From Pseudo-nitzschia pungens (Eukaryota > Bacillariophyta > Bacillariophyceae > Bacillariales > Bacillariaceae), in NCBI GenBank assembly GCA_037355855.1, contig CM074759.1, positions 2,108,001 through 2,172,000 on the forward strand: a DNA stretch of 64,000 nucleotides. Reading direction: 5' to 3'. How positions within the stretch are numbered: the first letter of the stretch is position 1; each line of letters starts with the position of its first letter. Both the position numbers and the translations under genes were made by a program. Below are positions 21,460 through 31,379 of the stretch, in pieces. The notes under the pieces were generated by a model that worked only from the letters and a program-made list of their open reading frames with translations, was not told where the DNA came from and did no database searches.

Positions 21460-22976
21460 TCATTCAGCACGCCCATCTGTAACCGCATTCATTGCATCGA
21501 TCTCGTCGCTTTCAAGTTTTAACTCAGATGAAACTTCTGAAAAGTTTGGCCGTTCTTTGATGTCTGCACTCCAACTCCGACCTATTATTCTAGCCATGCG
21601 AGCCGACCAAGTTGAAAATATTTTTGGTCTGTACCCTCGGTTGCAGACTCGATCAATAATCATTTGTTCGGTGTATAGAGCAAAGGGAGGCTCCAATGCT
21701 AGAATGTTCCACATTATCATTGCCCAGCTATAGACATCCGTTTTCAGATTGTATGGGCGACCTTGTATGTTCTCAGGTGACATGTAACGGATTGAGCCCG
21801 TGCATCCAGTCAGGTTGTAAAGACCGTCTTTGTTTCGGTCAGTGTCTCTCAGCTCCTTCGCGAGGCCAAAATCAAATATTTTCAATATTCCTTCGAAAGA
21901 AAATCCAATGTTATCGGGTTTCTGGATTAGGGAATATAATTCGTTTTTGCAGGAATCACAAAAATAATTAGAACGAAATGAAGAGCGATTTTTGTTATCA
22001 AAGCACTTCAACGGGAAAATGCGTCGTCACTCCAATAGAAGATTTGAAGGCTTACCAGATCTCTAAAAACAATATTTCGTCGATGCAAATAATCCATTCC
22101 AGAGACGAGATCACACGCAGCTGACATTCTTTCCGACTGTAATCTCCGCGCTTTCTTTTTGCTCCCGGTAAAGACACCTGTGATACCCTTACATTGGCGA
22201 TCAATGTCCATCCAACCTTTCACTCTCCTCGCTAAGGTTTCGTTTATCTTCTCGAGGACGATAAAATAGCCATCTGAAAAGGCATCTTTCGACGATAACC
22301 CTTTGATACAAATAATATTTTTATGGTTGAGTGATGCCAAGAATCTTGTTTCCATCGCCAGATCTACAGTTCCCTTCAAAAAGTTGATCTTGTCCGCCCG
22401 TTTCAAATCAGAAGAAAGCTGCTTCATTACATATCGGTTGCGACTGGTGGAACTACTGAGTCGCTTAGTGGGGCGATACTTATGGTCGTGGTTACTTCCG
22501 CTCGTAGATGCCGAGTTGGTGCCCGATGCCGATTCAATACAACTGCCATTCACCCTCTTCCGTCTGCCTACAAACTGCCGCATATAATTTCCCAAAGATT
22601 TTCCCTTCTTCTCGGTGTAATTTTTGTCTGCATCTAACGAAAAGGTAGAATACGTACATTCCTGGACAACACAGAAAGTACCTCTCCCCAAAACACGACC
22701 CTGTACCAAGTCTCTCTCATCAATTTTAAGTAAACCCAGACTATATCCATCGTCGTCCGTGATATCGTCGTTCTTCTCCGAATGTATACCATTCATCTCT
22801 TCTTTTCTAATTGTATCATTACTAATAATATCATCGGTTCCGTTTTGACTCGCCTCTCTCGTCAAATAGGAACCAACAATCTTCTCTTCAAACACATCAC
22901 GGGCTGTCTGTCTCAAAACTTCCAGGGATGCCAGCCGCATATCCTTTACGATGGCCTTATCGCACGACGACGTCAT
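21460..22976 (-). CDS. Serine/threonine protein kinase (two exons)
   Basis: Exons 22976-22056 and 21921-21460, joined phase 0 inside RDL|KPDN, give 460 residues. Kinase landmarks are the glycine loop VLGRGTFCVV (about residue 93), the ATP-anchoring Lys in RYVMKQL, LNHKNIICIKG, IVFRDLKPDNIGF (catalytic loop with Phe in place of the usual His of HRD), KIFDFGLAKEL, GSIRYMSPENIQG and DVYSWAMIMWNILALEPPF. About 75 residues rich in Ser/Thr/Lys/Arg are inserted between the glycine loop and the Lys. The type resembles the TKL-like kinases expanded in diatoms. N-terminal 75 residues are acidic, with no signal. Substrate unknown. Confidence 0.88.
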
Positions 22977-24223
22977 GGCCTTTAAATGAAAGGATTTTCA
23001 GCTGTGTGCTAGCAAGTGCGTTCGCTCGTTAGAAGTGATGCGAACGATCCGTTAGACTCAGAATGTAGATGAAACCGAAGGGATGATGAGGTAATCTTAT
23101 TCTCGACCAGAGTAATCGCAGAAGGGTAAGTCTTAACCGCAGCAGAACTGTAGAATGAAAGAGACATGCGGCCGACATGCGGCCCACACGATACTATTGT
23201 CTGTAGGTTATTGGTCTTCCGGTCAACCAAAGAAACTCTTCGCATTCAAAAGGTGAAATTCGACAGAAAACAATGGTTGGACTGGAAAGGCCAATCAAGG
23301 AGGGTGAAAGGCCCATCAAGGAGGGTGTTGGGGCAATAATTTTAGTTTAGGTCCCACAAATTTGGAATCATCCTGTTCAAGCTTTCATCTAAATATTGGA
23401 TCATAAGAAACAATCTAATACGGGAATTACATCGATGCAAAATGCAAATGCAAAAAATGGATGTGAAATAATAACCTTACTTCGTACTACTACTTGACAA
23501 ACTTCAACTTTAGTGATTTTCTGTTTTTCATAAGGTTTTAGCTGTAGTTTAGACCTTCCATCAGGGGTCATAATATAATTCCATGAGCCATTGGTTGATT
23601 CATTCCGTTGAACATGTACGAGTAAAATAATGATGATAATAATAGATGAGTCTTCCCTAACACAATTTCTGGTACCGTACTGACTACGAGTACAATGTTC
23701 TCGCATGGGCAAAACACAACAAACTGTTTTTGTTTTGTAGATGATCGCTCCGAGTTCAGTCGGCCAATCTTATAAAGTTGATTTCAGTAACCTTACTAAT
23801 AACCCATATCTCATACGACCTCATCAAGCCATTTCTCGGGAGGGGTTCTACGATGAGTTGATGAATGACGCCAAGCTAAGTTTGAAGCCTCTGCTCTCCC
23901 CGGTATAAGGTAAGATGGCTCGGGGCTTCATCCAGAATTTTGCGGATGTACGGTATGTTCCAATCAGTTTATTATTATTATTTATTTATTCAACACCGCC
24001 GTATCTATTGCATACACAAACTTGAGCTCTGTGTTTTGTTATGAAATAATAATAAGAGATTATAATATTATTATTATGATGACTACGTGTAAGTGCTAAG
24101 TGCACGGTAAACAGTGTAATAATTCTCTTGCAGATTATTGTCTACACACATCGTACTTCGCAAACAACAAAAAATTACTGATAACTCAAAAAAAAAACAT
24201 AAAGGGACAACAAGCTTTGCCAT
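22977..24223. other. Intergenic
   Basis: Promoter side of the kinase and 3' flank of the purine permease. A short direct repeat (GGCCAATCAAGGAGGGTG / GGCCCATCAAGGAGGGTG) lies at 23289-23326, and AT-rich ATT repeats at 23968-24080. No gene recognised. Confidence 0.55.
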
Positions 24224-25849
24224 TTATGCCGCCTCTTCGACAGCGACGGGCTTCTCGATACCGTCTTCGGCGTCAGCTCCCTTCTCCGGTTCTTCGGGAG
24301 CGGCCTCCTCTTCCTTTTCCTCTTCCTCGTCTTCAGCCGCCGGATGCTTGATTCCGACAAGGGAGAGAATATTGAAAACTACCGAAAAGGAAAGGTAGAC
24401 CATGAAGCCTCCGATGAGCCCGTAGGCAATGGAATACGTGAGGGGCATGAGCATGATAGTAACAAAGGCCGTGAGGGCGTGGTCGATCCTCTTCCACTGA
24501 ATCAGGGTCAGATTGCGGCACATGAGGGCACCGACAATAACAAGAGCACCCCCAGTAGCCCAGGCGGGGACACTGGAGAGAATTGGCGCGAAGAAGATGG
24601 AAATGAAGAAGTAGAACGAGCAGACGAGCGCGGTGAGGCCGGTCTTGCCGCCGGCTTCCACACCAGCAGCGCTCTCGATGTACGACGTGATGGGGCTGAG
24701 ACCAAAGAGAGAGCCAATCATGGTGGCGATGGCATCCACAGCGAAGGCCTGGCGACTCTTTGGGAAATCTCCATTCTCGTCGGAGATGCCGAGGGGGGCG
24801 ACAACGGCAAGCATAGTGCCGGTGGTGTCGAGGAAATCAATGAAGAAGAAAGTGGCGAGGGCGACTCCTACTCCGCTCAGGTCGCGCGAGTACTGGACCC
24901 ACAACTTGTTGATTGGCTCCAGTGCCACGACCTTTTTAAAGTAGTCGAATCGTGCATCCCCAGCGTCGGTTTCGGGGAAGAAGGTCACGGCAGTGTTGCG
25001 GAACCAAGAGATGAAAGTCACGAACAGAATTCCGACAATGATACCCGAGTTTTTCTTGTAAGCGAGCATGATAGCCATGATCATCATTCCCAACAGACCG
25101 ATCCACGTGGTCCCACTGGTCATTGTACCTCCCATTACATCGCAGGTGTAGGAGTCCGAAATAACGCAAATACCGTCGTTGGCACAGGCGTCGTCGTAGG
25201 CCACGAGGGGAGTACGGTATTTCTCGGGACAGCCTCCGAGGGTGACGGCGGTGGCAATGTCGGCGACGACGATACCCAGCCCCTCTGCTGTCTGAAAGCC
25301 CAGGTGAGCAAGAAAGGCTCCGATGGCGGGGGCGGTTGCGAGCTTGATGGGTTCGGGGATAAGCTTGGCGAAGGTGAAACGGATGCCGGTGACAGCAAGG
25401 ACAAAAAAGATGGCTCCCTCGATAATGACGGCGGTGAGGGCGGCGTCGAACGCAACGCCTCCGGTGCCCCTCCATCCGACAACGGTGTACGTGAAGTAGG
25501 CGTTCATTCCCATGCCCGGAGCGAGGGCGATAGGGAGGTTGGCCAGGAGGGCCATGAGTAGGCATCCAATGAAAGATCCAATGGCCGTGGAGGTGACGTA
25601 CTGGCGTCGGATTTCCTCGAGACACTCCTCGTACTCCGGGGCGAAGATATTGCCATCGGGAGCCACGCACGATCCACCGGAATCGGCCAGAATGCGAGGA
25701 TTGACGGCCAGAATGTAGGCCATGGTCAAAAAGGTTGCGGTTCCCGCCTTGATTTCGGTAGTGAGCGTGCTCTTGCGTTCCTCCAGTTCGAAGAACTTAC
25801 CGATACGGGACTCGCCCACCTTCGTGTTTAGGTCATCGAAAAACTTCAT
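24224..25849 (-). CDS. AzgA/AZG-type guanine-hypoxanthine (adenine) permease
   Basis: Proton-coupled purine-base transporter of the NCS2/AzgA branch, probably in the plasma membrane. It is a 541-codon, intronless frame. Landmarks: FELEERKSTLTTEIKAGTATFLTMAYILAVNP, the AzgA N-terminus; ALAPGMGMNAYFTYTVVG, the family signature in TM3; a TM-rich centre; DTTGTMLAVV...GDFPKSRQAFAVDAIATMIG; GLSPITSYIESAAGVEAGGKTGLTALV; and a final pair of membrane segments. An extracellular Cys-containing insertion (GGCPEKYRTP...YTCDVMGG) sits between TM segments, as in algal AZG proteins. The C-terminal tail is very acidic (EDEEEEKEEEAAPEEPEKG). GC content and third-position C are higher than in neighbours. A TGATGA repeat in the leader (25873-25895) lies just upstream of the ATG. 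Confidence 0.92.
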   Translation of the reverse strand: MKFFDDLNTKVGESRIGKFFELEERKSTLTTEIKAGTATFLTMAYILAVNPRILADSGGSCVAPDGNIFAPEYEECLEEIRRQYVTSTAIGSFIGCLLMALLANLPIALAPGMGMNAYFTYTVVGWRGTGGVAFDAALTAVIIEGAIFFVLAVTGIRFTFAKLIPEPIKLATAPAIGAFLAHLGFQTAEGLGIVVADIATAVTLGGCPEKYRTPLVAYDDACANDGICVISDSYTCDVMGGTMTSGTTWIGLLGMMIMAIMLAYKKNSGIIVGILFVTFISWFRNTAVTFFPETDAGDARFDYFKKVVALEPINKLWVQYSRDLSGVGVALATFFFIDFLDTTGTMLAVVAPLGISDENGDFPKSRQAFAVDAIATMIGSLFGLSPITSYIESAAGVEAGGKTGLTALVCSFYFFISIFFAPILSSVPAWATGGALVIVGALMCRNLTLIQWKRIDHALTAFVTIMLMPLTYSIAYGLIGGFMVYLSFSVVFNILSLVGIKHPAAEDEEEEKEEEAAPEEPEKGADAEDGIEKPVAVEEAA

Positions 25850-26574
25850 CTTGATTGATCAAAACAAGTACTGATGATGATGATGATGATGATGATGTTG
25901 CTGTCAATGAAACTTCGGTCTTTGCGTTACAGTTGACACTTTTTGTTTGCTTTTGCGATCTTTCCGCAGAATGACAAAGCAATTTTGGGAACACGGAATG
26001 ATTTCTGGATCAATCTACCCGTATAAAGCCAAACGCTTGGATCGCAAAGAATTCGAAAATTTCGAGACGAGAGAAGAATCAATTTTGAGGAAATACGAAT
26101 AAGCGGCTTGACAGCGAACACTCAAGAAAGATGAGAAACGTCCTACGTAAGCAACTCGATCCAGACAGTGCGCTTCTACTATAACCGTATTTGTAATTGG
26201 CGCGGAGAAATGCATTCGCGTTTCTAGCACAGCAAATTATTATTACTGTGACACCCCCAAATAAAGGGCCTAAGGGTGTCGATAATAGTATTTTTTCGTT
26301 TCAACGATTGAGAGCGCTTGACATCTATCATCTGCCGGTTGATTCGTAGGTACAAAAAAGACTTCTTCCCAGAAATCTTCCGGATGTTGTACTACGTATG
26401 TAGAATATGGATCTCAAAAAATACTGACACACAACAAAAATAGGCCGACTATAATTGCCCCAATGAATTTTTTCAAGCTGTAAAACATTGCCGAACAAAA
26501 TCAGTTGGCGCCAGCTTCGCAGTAAGGTTATGTATGTACAAGTACTCTTACCAACTGCAATTAACTTACTTCGT

Positions 26575-26667
26575 ACTACAGAATTCCTAACAGCTGTCCG
26601 TTGGTTCTACGCCCCTATATACTAATTTCTACGTGGACTTGAGGACAGCTGTTAGGAACTTCGTAGT
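26575..26667. mobile_element. 93-bp MITE-like inverted-repeat element, copy 1
   Basis: Starts ACTACAGAA and ends CTTCGTAGT. A perfect 16-bp inverted repeat (TTCCTAACAGCTGTCC at 26584-26599, its complement at 26643-26658) encloses a loop of 43 bp. Same length and same arms as the copy at 28114. No coding capacity. Confidence 0.7.
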
Positions 26668-26805
26668 AGTACATCACAGACTTACGTCGGAGTATGGTAT
26701 TCGTCCTTTTGCCGTACGAGTAATCCTATATCTTTCATACATGTAACGTACAATTTTACCGTACCGTAATACAGTAAGGTTACCGTAATTACCCGTCAAA
26801 CACTG

Positions 26806-27497
26806 TTGAAGCACCTTTTAGTGACAGATTGTTCCCTTACTACTATCTGACCAAAATGCCTCCCCCAAGCGAGGGAAACATCCTCAACCCAAGTTACAAC
26901 TTATTTGTAAAGAGTATAAACTGACTGTTTGCAACAACCCCATGGCAATTGGTGACTTCCGTCCACAGCTTTGGTCTCATTTAGTTTGCCCTTTTGTCAC
27001 CAAATTCCAAAAAGTTGATTCATTTTTGACAGTTTTATAGACATTGTTACATTTTCTACGTGCACCCATACCATCACAGTGACAGCATGGTGACATTGAA
27101 ATTGCATTATTTTATGTGCACAAGCCAGTAGCTGAGGCTGGTACTATGCCGGGGTGCATACAGTCGGTACCTAAAATATATAGTGGTGGAACTAGCTAGT
27201 ATGGTATTCAAAACTCTATAGTAATTGGCCAATTAGAGTGTCAACAGGGCACCATGGCATGCAAGCCTGGAGAGGAAGCCAGCTCAAAGCTATCACTCAA
27301 AAACAACCCATTTTTGGCCTTTGTCCTCTACTTCATGAGCTTACTAAGGGAAGAAATAAGCAAAGATGTTTAAAAGTGAATATAGAGCATTGTAGAGCAG
27401 AGTGTTAGCGAAAAGACCATGTCTTTACTCTGAACAGAGACAGCATATGTGCAGAGTTATCACCAAAGGCAAACATTCTGTCATAGACTTGCTTCAT
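26806..27497. repeat. Dispersed repeat, copy 1 (second copy at 32,041)
   Basis: Starts TTGAAGCACC and ends near CATAGACTTGCTTCATT. It is alignable with 32041-32655 over its whole length in the same orientation (GACAGATTGTTCCC, AACTGACTGTTTGCAACAACCCC, AATTGGTGACTT, AAAAAGTTGATTCATTT, CCATTTTTGGCCTTTGTC, GGCAAACATTCTGTCA). It carries about 90 bp extra in the middle. No terminal repeats or frame are visible. Confidence 0.75.
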
Positions 27498-28113
27498 TGA
27501 TGTAAACTTGCTTCATTCTAGTTTGTGATGGTACCATGGTGGGTCTCTACTGCCCCCCTCAAAACTCAATTTTTGTCCAGTACCGGTGAATATTTCTATG
27601 ATGAACTTCTGCCAAGTAAGCTGTGTGATCTTGTCCATTCAGATTTTAGTTATCCCCAAGCAATTGCAGGTTAATTGGAATGATGAGCTCATGTATGTTG
27701 CATATTGTACCACCATATTGTTTGCATGTTTGTTTGCCAGTATTCAACACACCATTAGTATAATGCTTGATCAGAATACTCAATTAACCAGAATTCAACA
27801 CTTCAATCACACCCTTTTTACCAACTTGGGGATGACTTACCATTGTCCAAGGTATCTGGATGACCCCTTAGTTTTGTTTATTGTGATAATATCATTTTGA
27901 AATCACCTTTCTACTTGCTTAGTTTGAGTGGTCATGGGTTTGAGTGCCCTTAAAATATGATGTGATAATCAAACTACGAATGTAACAGACTATTTTGGTT
28001 ACGTAGTACTGGTGGCAGCTACTATGAGCAGGGGGGAAAGAAGAAAAGTCTTTGGTACCCAGGCCTTGCATGTGAAGTAATGCTACGGACATTCTCCTGG
28101 CAAGAAACAAATC

Positions 28114-28206
28114 ACTACGGAATTTCTAACAGCTGTCCCCCAGTTCTTGTAGAACTTAGGATTATGGGATGTAGAACCGAGGGTCAGCTGATAGGATTTC
28201 CGTAGT
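28114..28206. mobile_element. 93-bp MITE-like inverted-repeat element, copy 2
   Basis: Starts ACTACGGAATTTC and ends GATTTCCGTAGT. Imperfect inverted arms of about 34 bp share TCTAACAGCTGTCC / TCCTATCAGCTGACC and AGTTCT / AGAACC. Same length as copy 1. Confidence 0.7.
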
Positions 28207-28435
28207 ACCTGTGCGTGATGATTCATAATCGCCTATCATCATCTCGTTGCCCTACATCGAATCTTGCACATGTGACGAACGAAGTGAAACACAACGAATC
28301 GTAACATCTCATCAAAGACAAATCGAGCTCTTCAAGGATCCTCCAACATCTCCAACCTCTCTATTCCTCCTGAAAAATTGTTGAGTTTTGATTTCCGAGC
28401 CTTATTTCGTTATTTGGTGTGCATACACTCATTCA

Positions 28436-29107
28436 CTAGAGCTTAAATAATGACTTCATCATCCCACTAATTCCATTTCTGTTGCGGCCTGAATCGTCGA
28501 GTAGGGAGGATGACATACGATTGTTAGAAGAGGAAATCATTTTCCCGGCTGCCGATCTTGCTTCTTCTGGTGATAAGAATGGGACGCTGACGCCATCCCT
28601 TCCACCAAATATCAGGACATTGCTGTCTAGGTCGATCAGACACCTGAAACGGCGCATCTGGTCGAGGCCAAGTATACAGCATGGTAATGCAGAGTCAATT
28701 ACCATAAAGAAGAGACGAAATTCGACATGACCAACAAAAAGCTCGACGTTCTTTAAAACGCCGACAATATTCGAGCTTCCGACACCTTTCGCGGCACCAT
28801 AGACTGTTCGATTTATTCTCTCCTGAAGTCCAAGAGATACCGCCATATCGACCGACATGGTGGAACAGGAGGCACCGGAGTCCACAAGAAGTTCAACTCT
28901 CTTCCCATCGAGAGTGCAAGATATAAAAATCATATGATCTGAATTCAACTTTCTTAAATCAAAACCATCTTCCATCATGGATCCTCCTCTGGTTGCTCGT
29001 CTCGCTTGTTGTTGGCGGACTTTTTTGTTTTCTCTCGCCTGCAATTCGAATGCGAGTTGCATATCTCGAGCTAGACGCTCATCTTCGACTGCTTCTTTTG
29101 ATTTCAT
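28436..29107 (-). CDS. Ddi1-like retropepsin-type aspartic protease
   Basis: 223 codons, one exon. After a charged helix (RLARDMQLAFELQARENKK, possibly ubiquitin-interacting by its look), a retropepsin-like domain runs from about residue 55: KRVELLVDSGASCSTMS with the catalytic DSGA, SSNIVGVLKNVELFVGHVEF, then CCILGLDQMRRFRCLIDLDSNVLIFGG. The L-G-x-D-x-(M/L)-(R/K)-x-F/H and ID-x-x-x-x-x-L pattern is that of Ddi1/Asprv proteases, not of the retrotransposon proteases elsewhere in this window. No ubiquitin-like N-terminus is present, so it is a shortened member or lacks an upstream exon. Possible role in protein quality control is inferred from the family. Confidence 0.75.
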   Translation of the reverse strand: MKSKEAVEDERLARDMQLAFELQARENKKVRQQQARRATRGGSMMEDGFDLRKLNSDHMIFISCTLDGKRVELLVDSGASCSTMSVDMAVSLGLQERINRTVYGAAKGVGSSNIVGVLKNVELFVGHVEFRLFFMVIDSALPCCILGLDQMRRFRCLIDLDSNVLIFGGRDGVSVPFLSPEEARSAAGKMISSSNNRMSSSLLDDSGRNRNGISGMMKSLFKL

Positions 29108-29800
29108 TGGACTGCTACTTTCCTGTCTTTATTCACTCCCTCAGTTTTATGATCCTGGTTTCGATAAGCAAGCCAATTATTACGAACCGGTTTCAGCAAA
29201 GAAAAATGGCAACCGCCGCTTCGCATTCTTCGACTGCTTTTCATAGAAACAGTGGTATTACTCGTAACTAATAGACAGACGTTGTTGTTGCCTTATTTTT
29301 TTGCAGAGAAAATTTCTGTTCCAGGTCCAGGTCTTCCGAAAAGTCGTACCGGTATTAGTACGGTTACCGTAAGGTTACGTAAACCTTACTGTTTCGAGGT
29401 TTCATACTGAACGGGCATTGAGAAGTGATAGTGACTCACAGATCCATTGAGTCGTACAAATAATGATACGAATCGTCTACGATCGTCCAAGACATTGCGG
29501 TTCATTGTTTTTATAATGAGAGAAGTGCAATCATCAAAACTGAAGTTGGTAAACTTGCAAAACTGCGACCTATGACAGACGGGCACGGTAGTTGCATGAA
29601 CTAATGAAAGATACCGACAGACCTATCGACTTTAGATCTAAGGGGTAAGGTTAGTTTCAATGCCTTATCTGTGTCTAAATATTGTGTACGCAGTACTATT
29701 ATTTTTGAAGTGTGACTACATGTTACTCGTCCTTTCCTGCCTTTCGATCTGTCGAAGCCGAGGTAATTCTGGAGACATGGTCTTCATCGCTGAGGGCAAT
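29108..29800. other. Intergenic
   Basis: Contains a dense GTAC/TTACCGTAA/GTAAGGTTACG cluster at 29343-29392. No coding sequence is recognised. Confidence 0.55.
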
Positions 29801-31379
29801 TTAACCAACGTACTTCAATAGCAGACCGTTGCTTCCAAGAGCAAATCCCTTGTTTCCAAATTCCTTGAAAAACTTCACGTTGTAAAGGTTTCCTGGAATG
29901 TTATTCGCACTTTTGTCAAAGCTGAAATTCTTTCCTCCGTCTGTACTGACGTACATAGTGTTCGATCCACCTACAGCCCATACTTCGTTCTTTGATCTCC
30001 ATGCTACATCGGTGATTCCAAATCCACCAGTCTTGATATTTGCCTCCTTAAAATCGAAAGTGTCAGACTTGAGGTCTGGCTCAGAATCGCAGATAAGAAG
30101 CTTGCCTCCGTTCAAGGTCATCCAAACTCCCTTGTTAATGTCGCCCTCGACGAATCCCATATTTTGAATACGTCTGGGAGTTCCTCTGTTGTGTGGAATC
30201 CAGAAATCATTACCGGGTTCCCACGTGAGGAAAAAGTTTCCGCGACTGGAAACAGCCAAGTAAGCACCATCGTCATCACGAATTTGAGAAATAATGCTAC
30301 CTGTGAAGTAAGAAGCTCCACTGACTCCACTGCTCGAAATACGATTCAATGTGGCGTCGATTGTTTCTTTCACCTGCGCCTTCCAGTTTCTTCCAGCATT
30401 TTCTGTCACGTAGACAGCACCTACTGATGTGGTCATTTCTGCTTTTCCTGGGCCCAATGATGTGATAGATGTTGGCTCACCAGGCAGTTTGGGGGAAAGG
30501 GGAATGCGTTCCCAAGTCTTTCCGGCATCCTTTGTGTGAAGCATCAACGTAGGCTTTCCCAAAACCCATCCCTCTCCGTCAGTAAATGACGAGACCGTGA
30601 ATCTGTAGGTGACTTCTTCCTCAGCATCTAAGTTGGAGAAAGAACGGGCTTCCCAAGTTTCGCCCCCGTCGTTGGTTTCTGCGAATGAACCACGAGCTCC
30701 AACCAAGTAACCATGGTCCGGCCTTTCGATAAAGTCAACAAAAATTCAGATGGTACATTTCAGAAGAGGGATCAAAATTAGATTTCGATGAAGTAACAAA
30801 AATCCAGAAAGTACATTTCAGAAGAGGGATCAAAATTAGATTTCGATGAAGTAACAAAAATCCAGAAAGTACATTTCAGAAGAGGGATCAACATTAGATG
30901 AAATCCGACTCGAATTGAAATTAAAAACAGCAAATCGAAATTATTCTGAAAAAGCAACAAAAACAATACTTACGTGTCGAAGTCAATATCATACAAAGTT
31001 TCCCCAAAAGGAAGCGGAACTGGCTTCCACATTTGAGAAGATGCAGCGTCTGCGGGTTGTGTGGGCACACCGACGGTTCCTGTGGCCGATGCTAGAGCAG
31101 CAGCGGCAACTGTGGATCCGGTCTATTTGAAGCATTGTTGATTGAGAGGGAAAACATGTGAGAATGTCGTCACAAAGTGTAGTTTCAATGGATTCCACCA
31201 AGTGGATGGAAATGTCGAGCAGCCCTCACCTTGGTCACAAAACTTCTTCTGTCGTCAGAAGCATTTCCCTCACTTTGCAGATTCAATTGCGTTGAGACGC
31301 CGTTAACATTGATGGATGGGGCGAAAGCAGATGCAGATCCCACCAGAAAGGCAAAGACAGCTGTCGTTCTGAGAAGCAT
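29801..31379 (-). CDS. HCF136: Photosystem II stability/assembly factor HCF136 (Ycf48), nuclear-encoded plastid protein
   Basis: HCF136/Ycf48 binds newly made D1 in the thylakoid lumen during photosystem II reaction-centre assembly and repair. Exons 31379-31230, 31122-30974 and 30722-29801 (phases 0 and 2) give 406 residues. The presequence is tripartite: an ER signal peptide (MLLRTTAVFAFLVGSASA) with the diatom ASA|FAPS cleavage motif, a short transit stretch, then a twin-arginine thylakoid signal (DDRRSFVTKTGSTVAAAALAS...QPADAA). The mature part is a beta-propeller with repeated sialidase-like turns: TNDGGETWEAR, TKDAGKTWERI, TENAGRNWKA and STDGGKNFSFD. PDHGYLVGARGSF and the ending ALGSNGLLLKYVG are typical of the family. 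Intron 2 is made largely of a 58-bp tandem repeat. This gene is the best single marker that the genome is a photosynthetic alga with a red-type secondary plastid. Confidence 0.95.
30723..30896. repeat. Three-unit 58-bp tandem repeat filling HCF136 intron 2
   Basis: Units start at 30723 (diverged), 30781 and 30839. Each contains AGTACATTTCAGAAGAGGGA or a close variant. The last two units differ at one visible base. The first unit includes the splice acceptor of exon 3 (CGAAAG on the minus strand). Confidence 0.85.

Larger units (their letters stand above)
25850..28435. other. Repeat-bearing intergenic region
   Basis: 2.6 kb without a gene. It holds the two 93-bp MITE copies, one copy of the dispersed 0.7-kb repeat, and GTAC/TTACCGTAA motif clusters (26523-26800). 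Plus-strand frames here, such as 27586-27900, have no recognisable similarity and are not called. Confidence 0.6.

Noticed and set aside
22056..22090. Kinase called inactive because HRD reads FRD
   Set aside because: The catalytic Asp, Lys, DFG and glycine loop are present, and several active kinase groups have an aromatic residue at this His.
24344..25561. 405-codon plus-strand frame
   Set aside because: Antisense shadow of the AzgA permease; Gly/Glu/Asp-rich with no domain.
27586..27900. 104-codon plus-strand frame
   Set aside because: Lies in repeat-rich intergenic DNA, with no recognisable similarity and no supporting exon signals.
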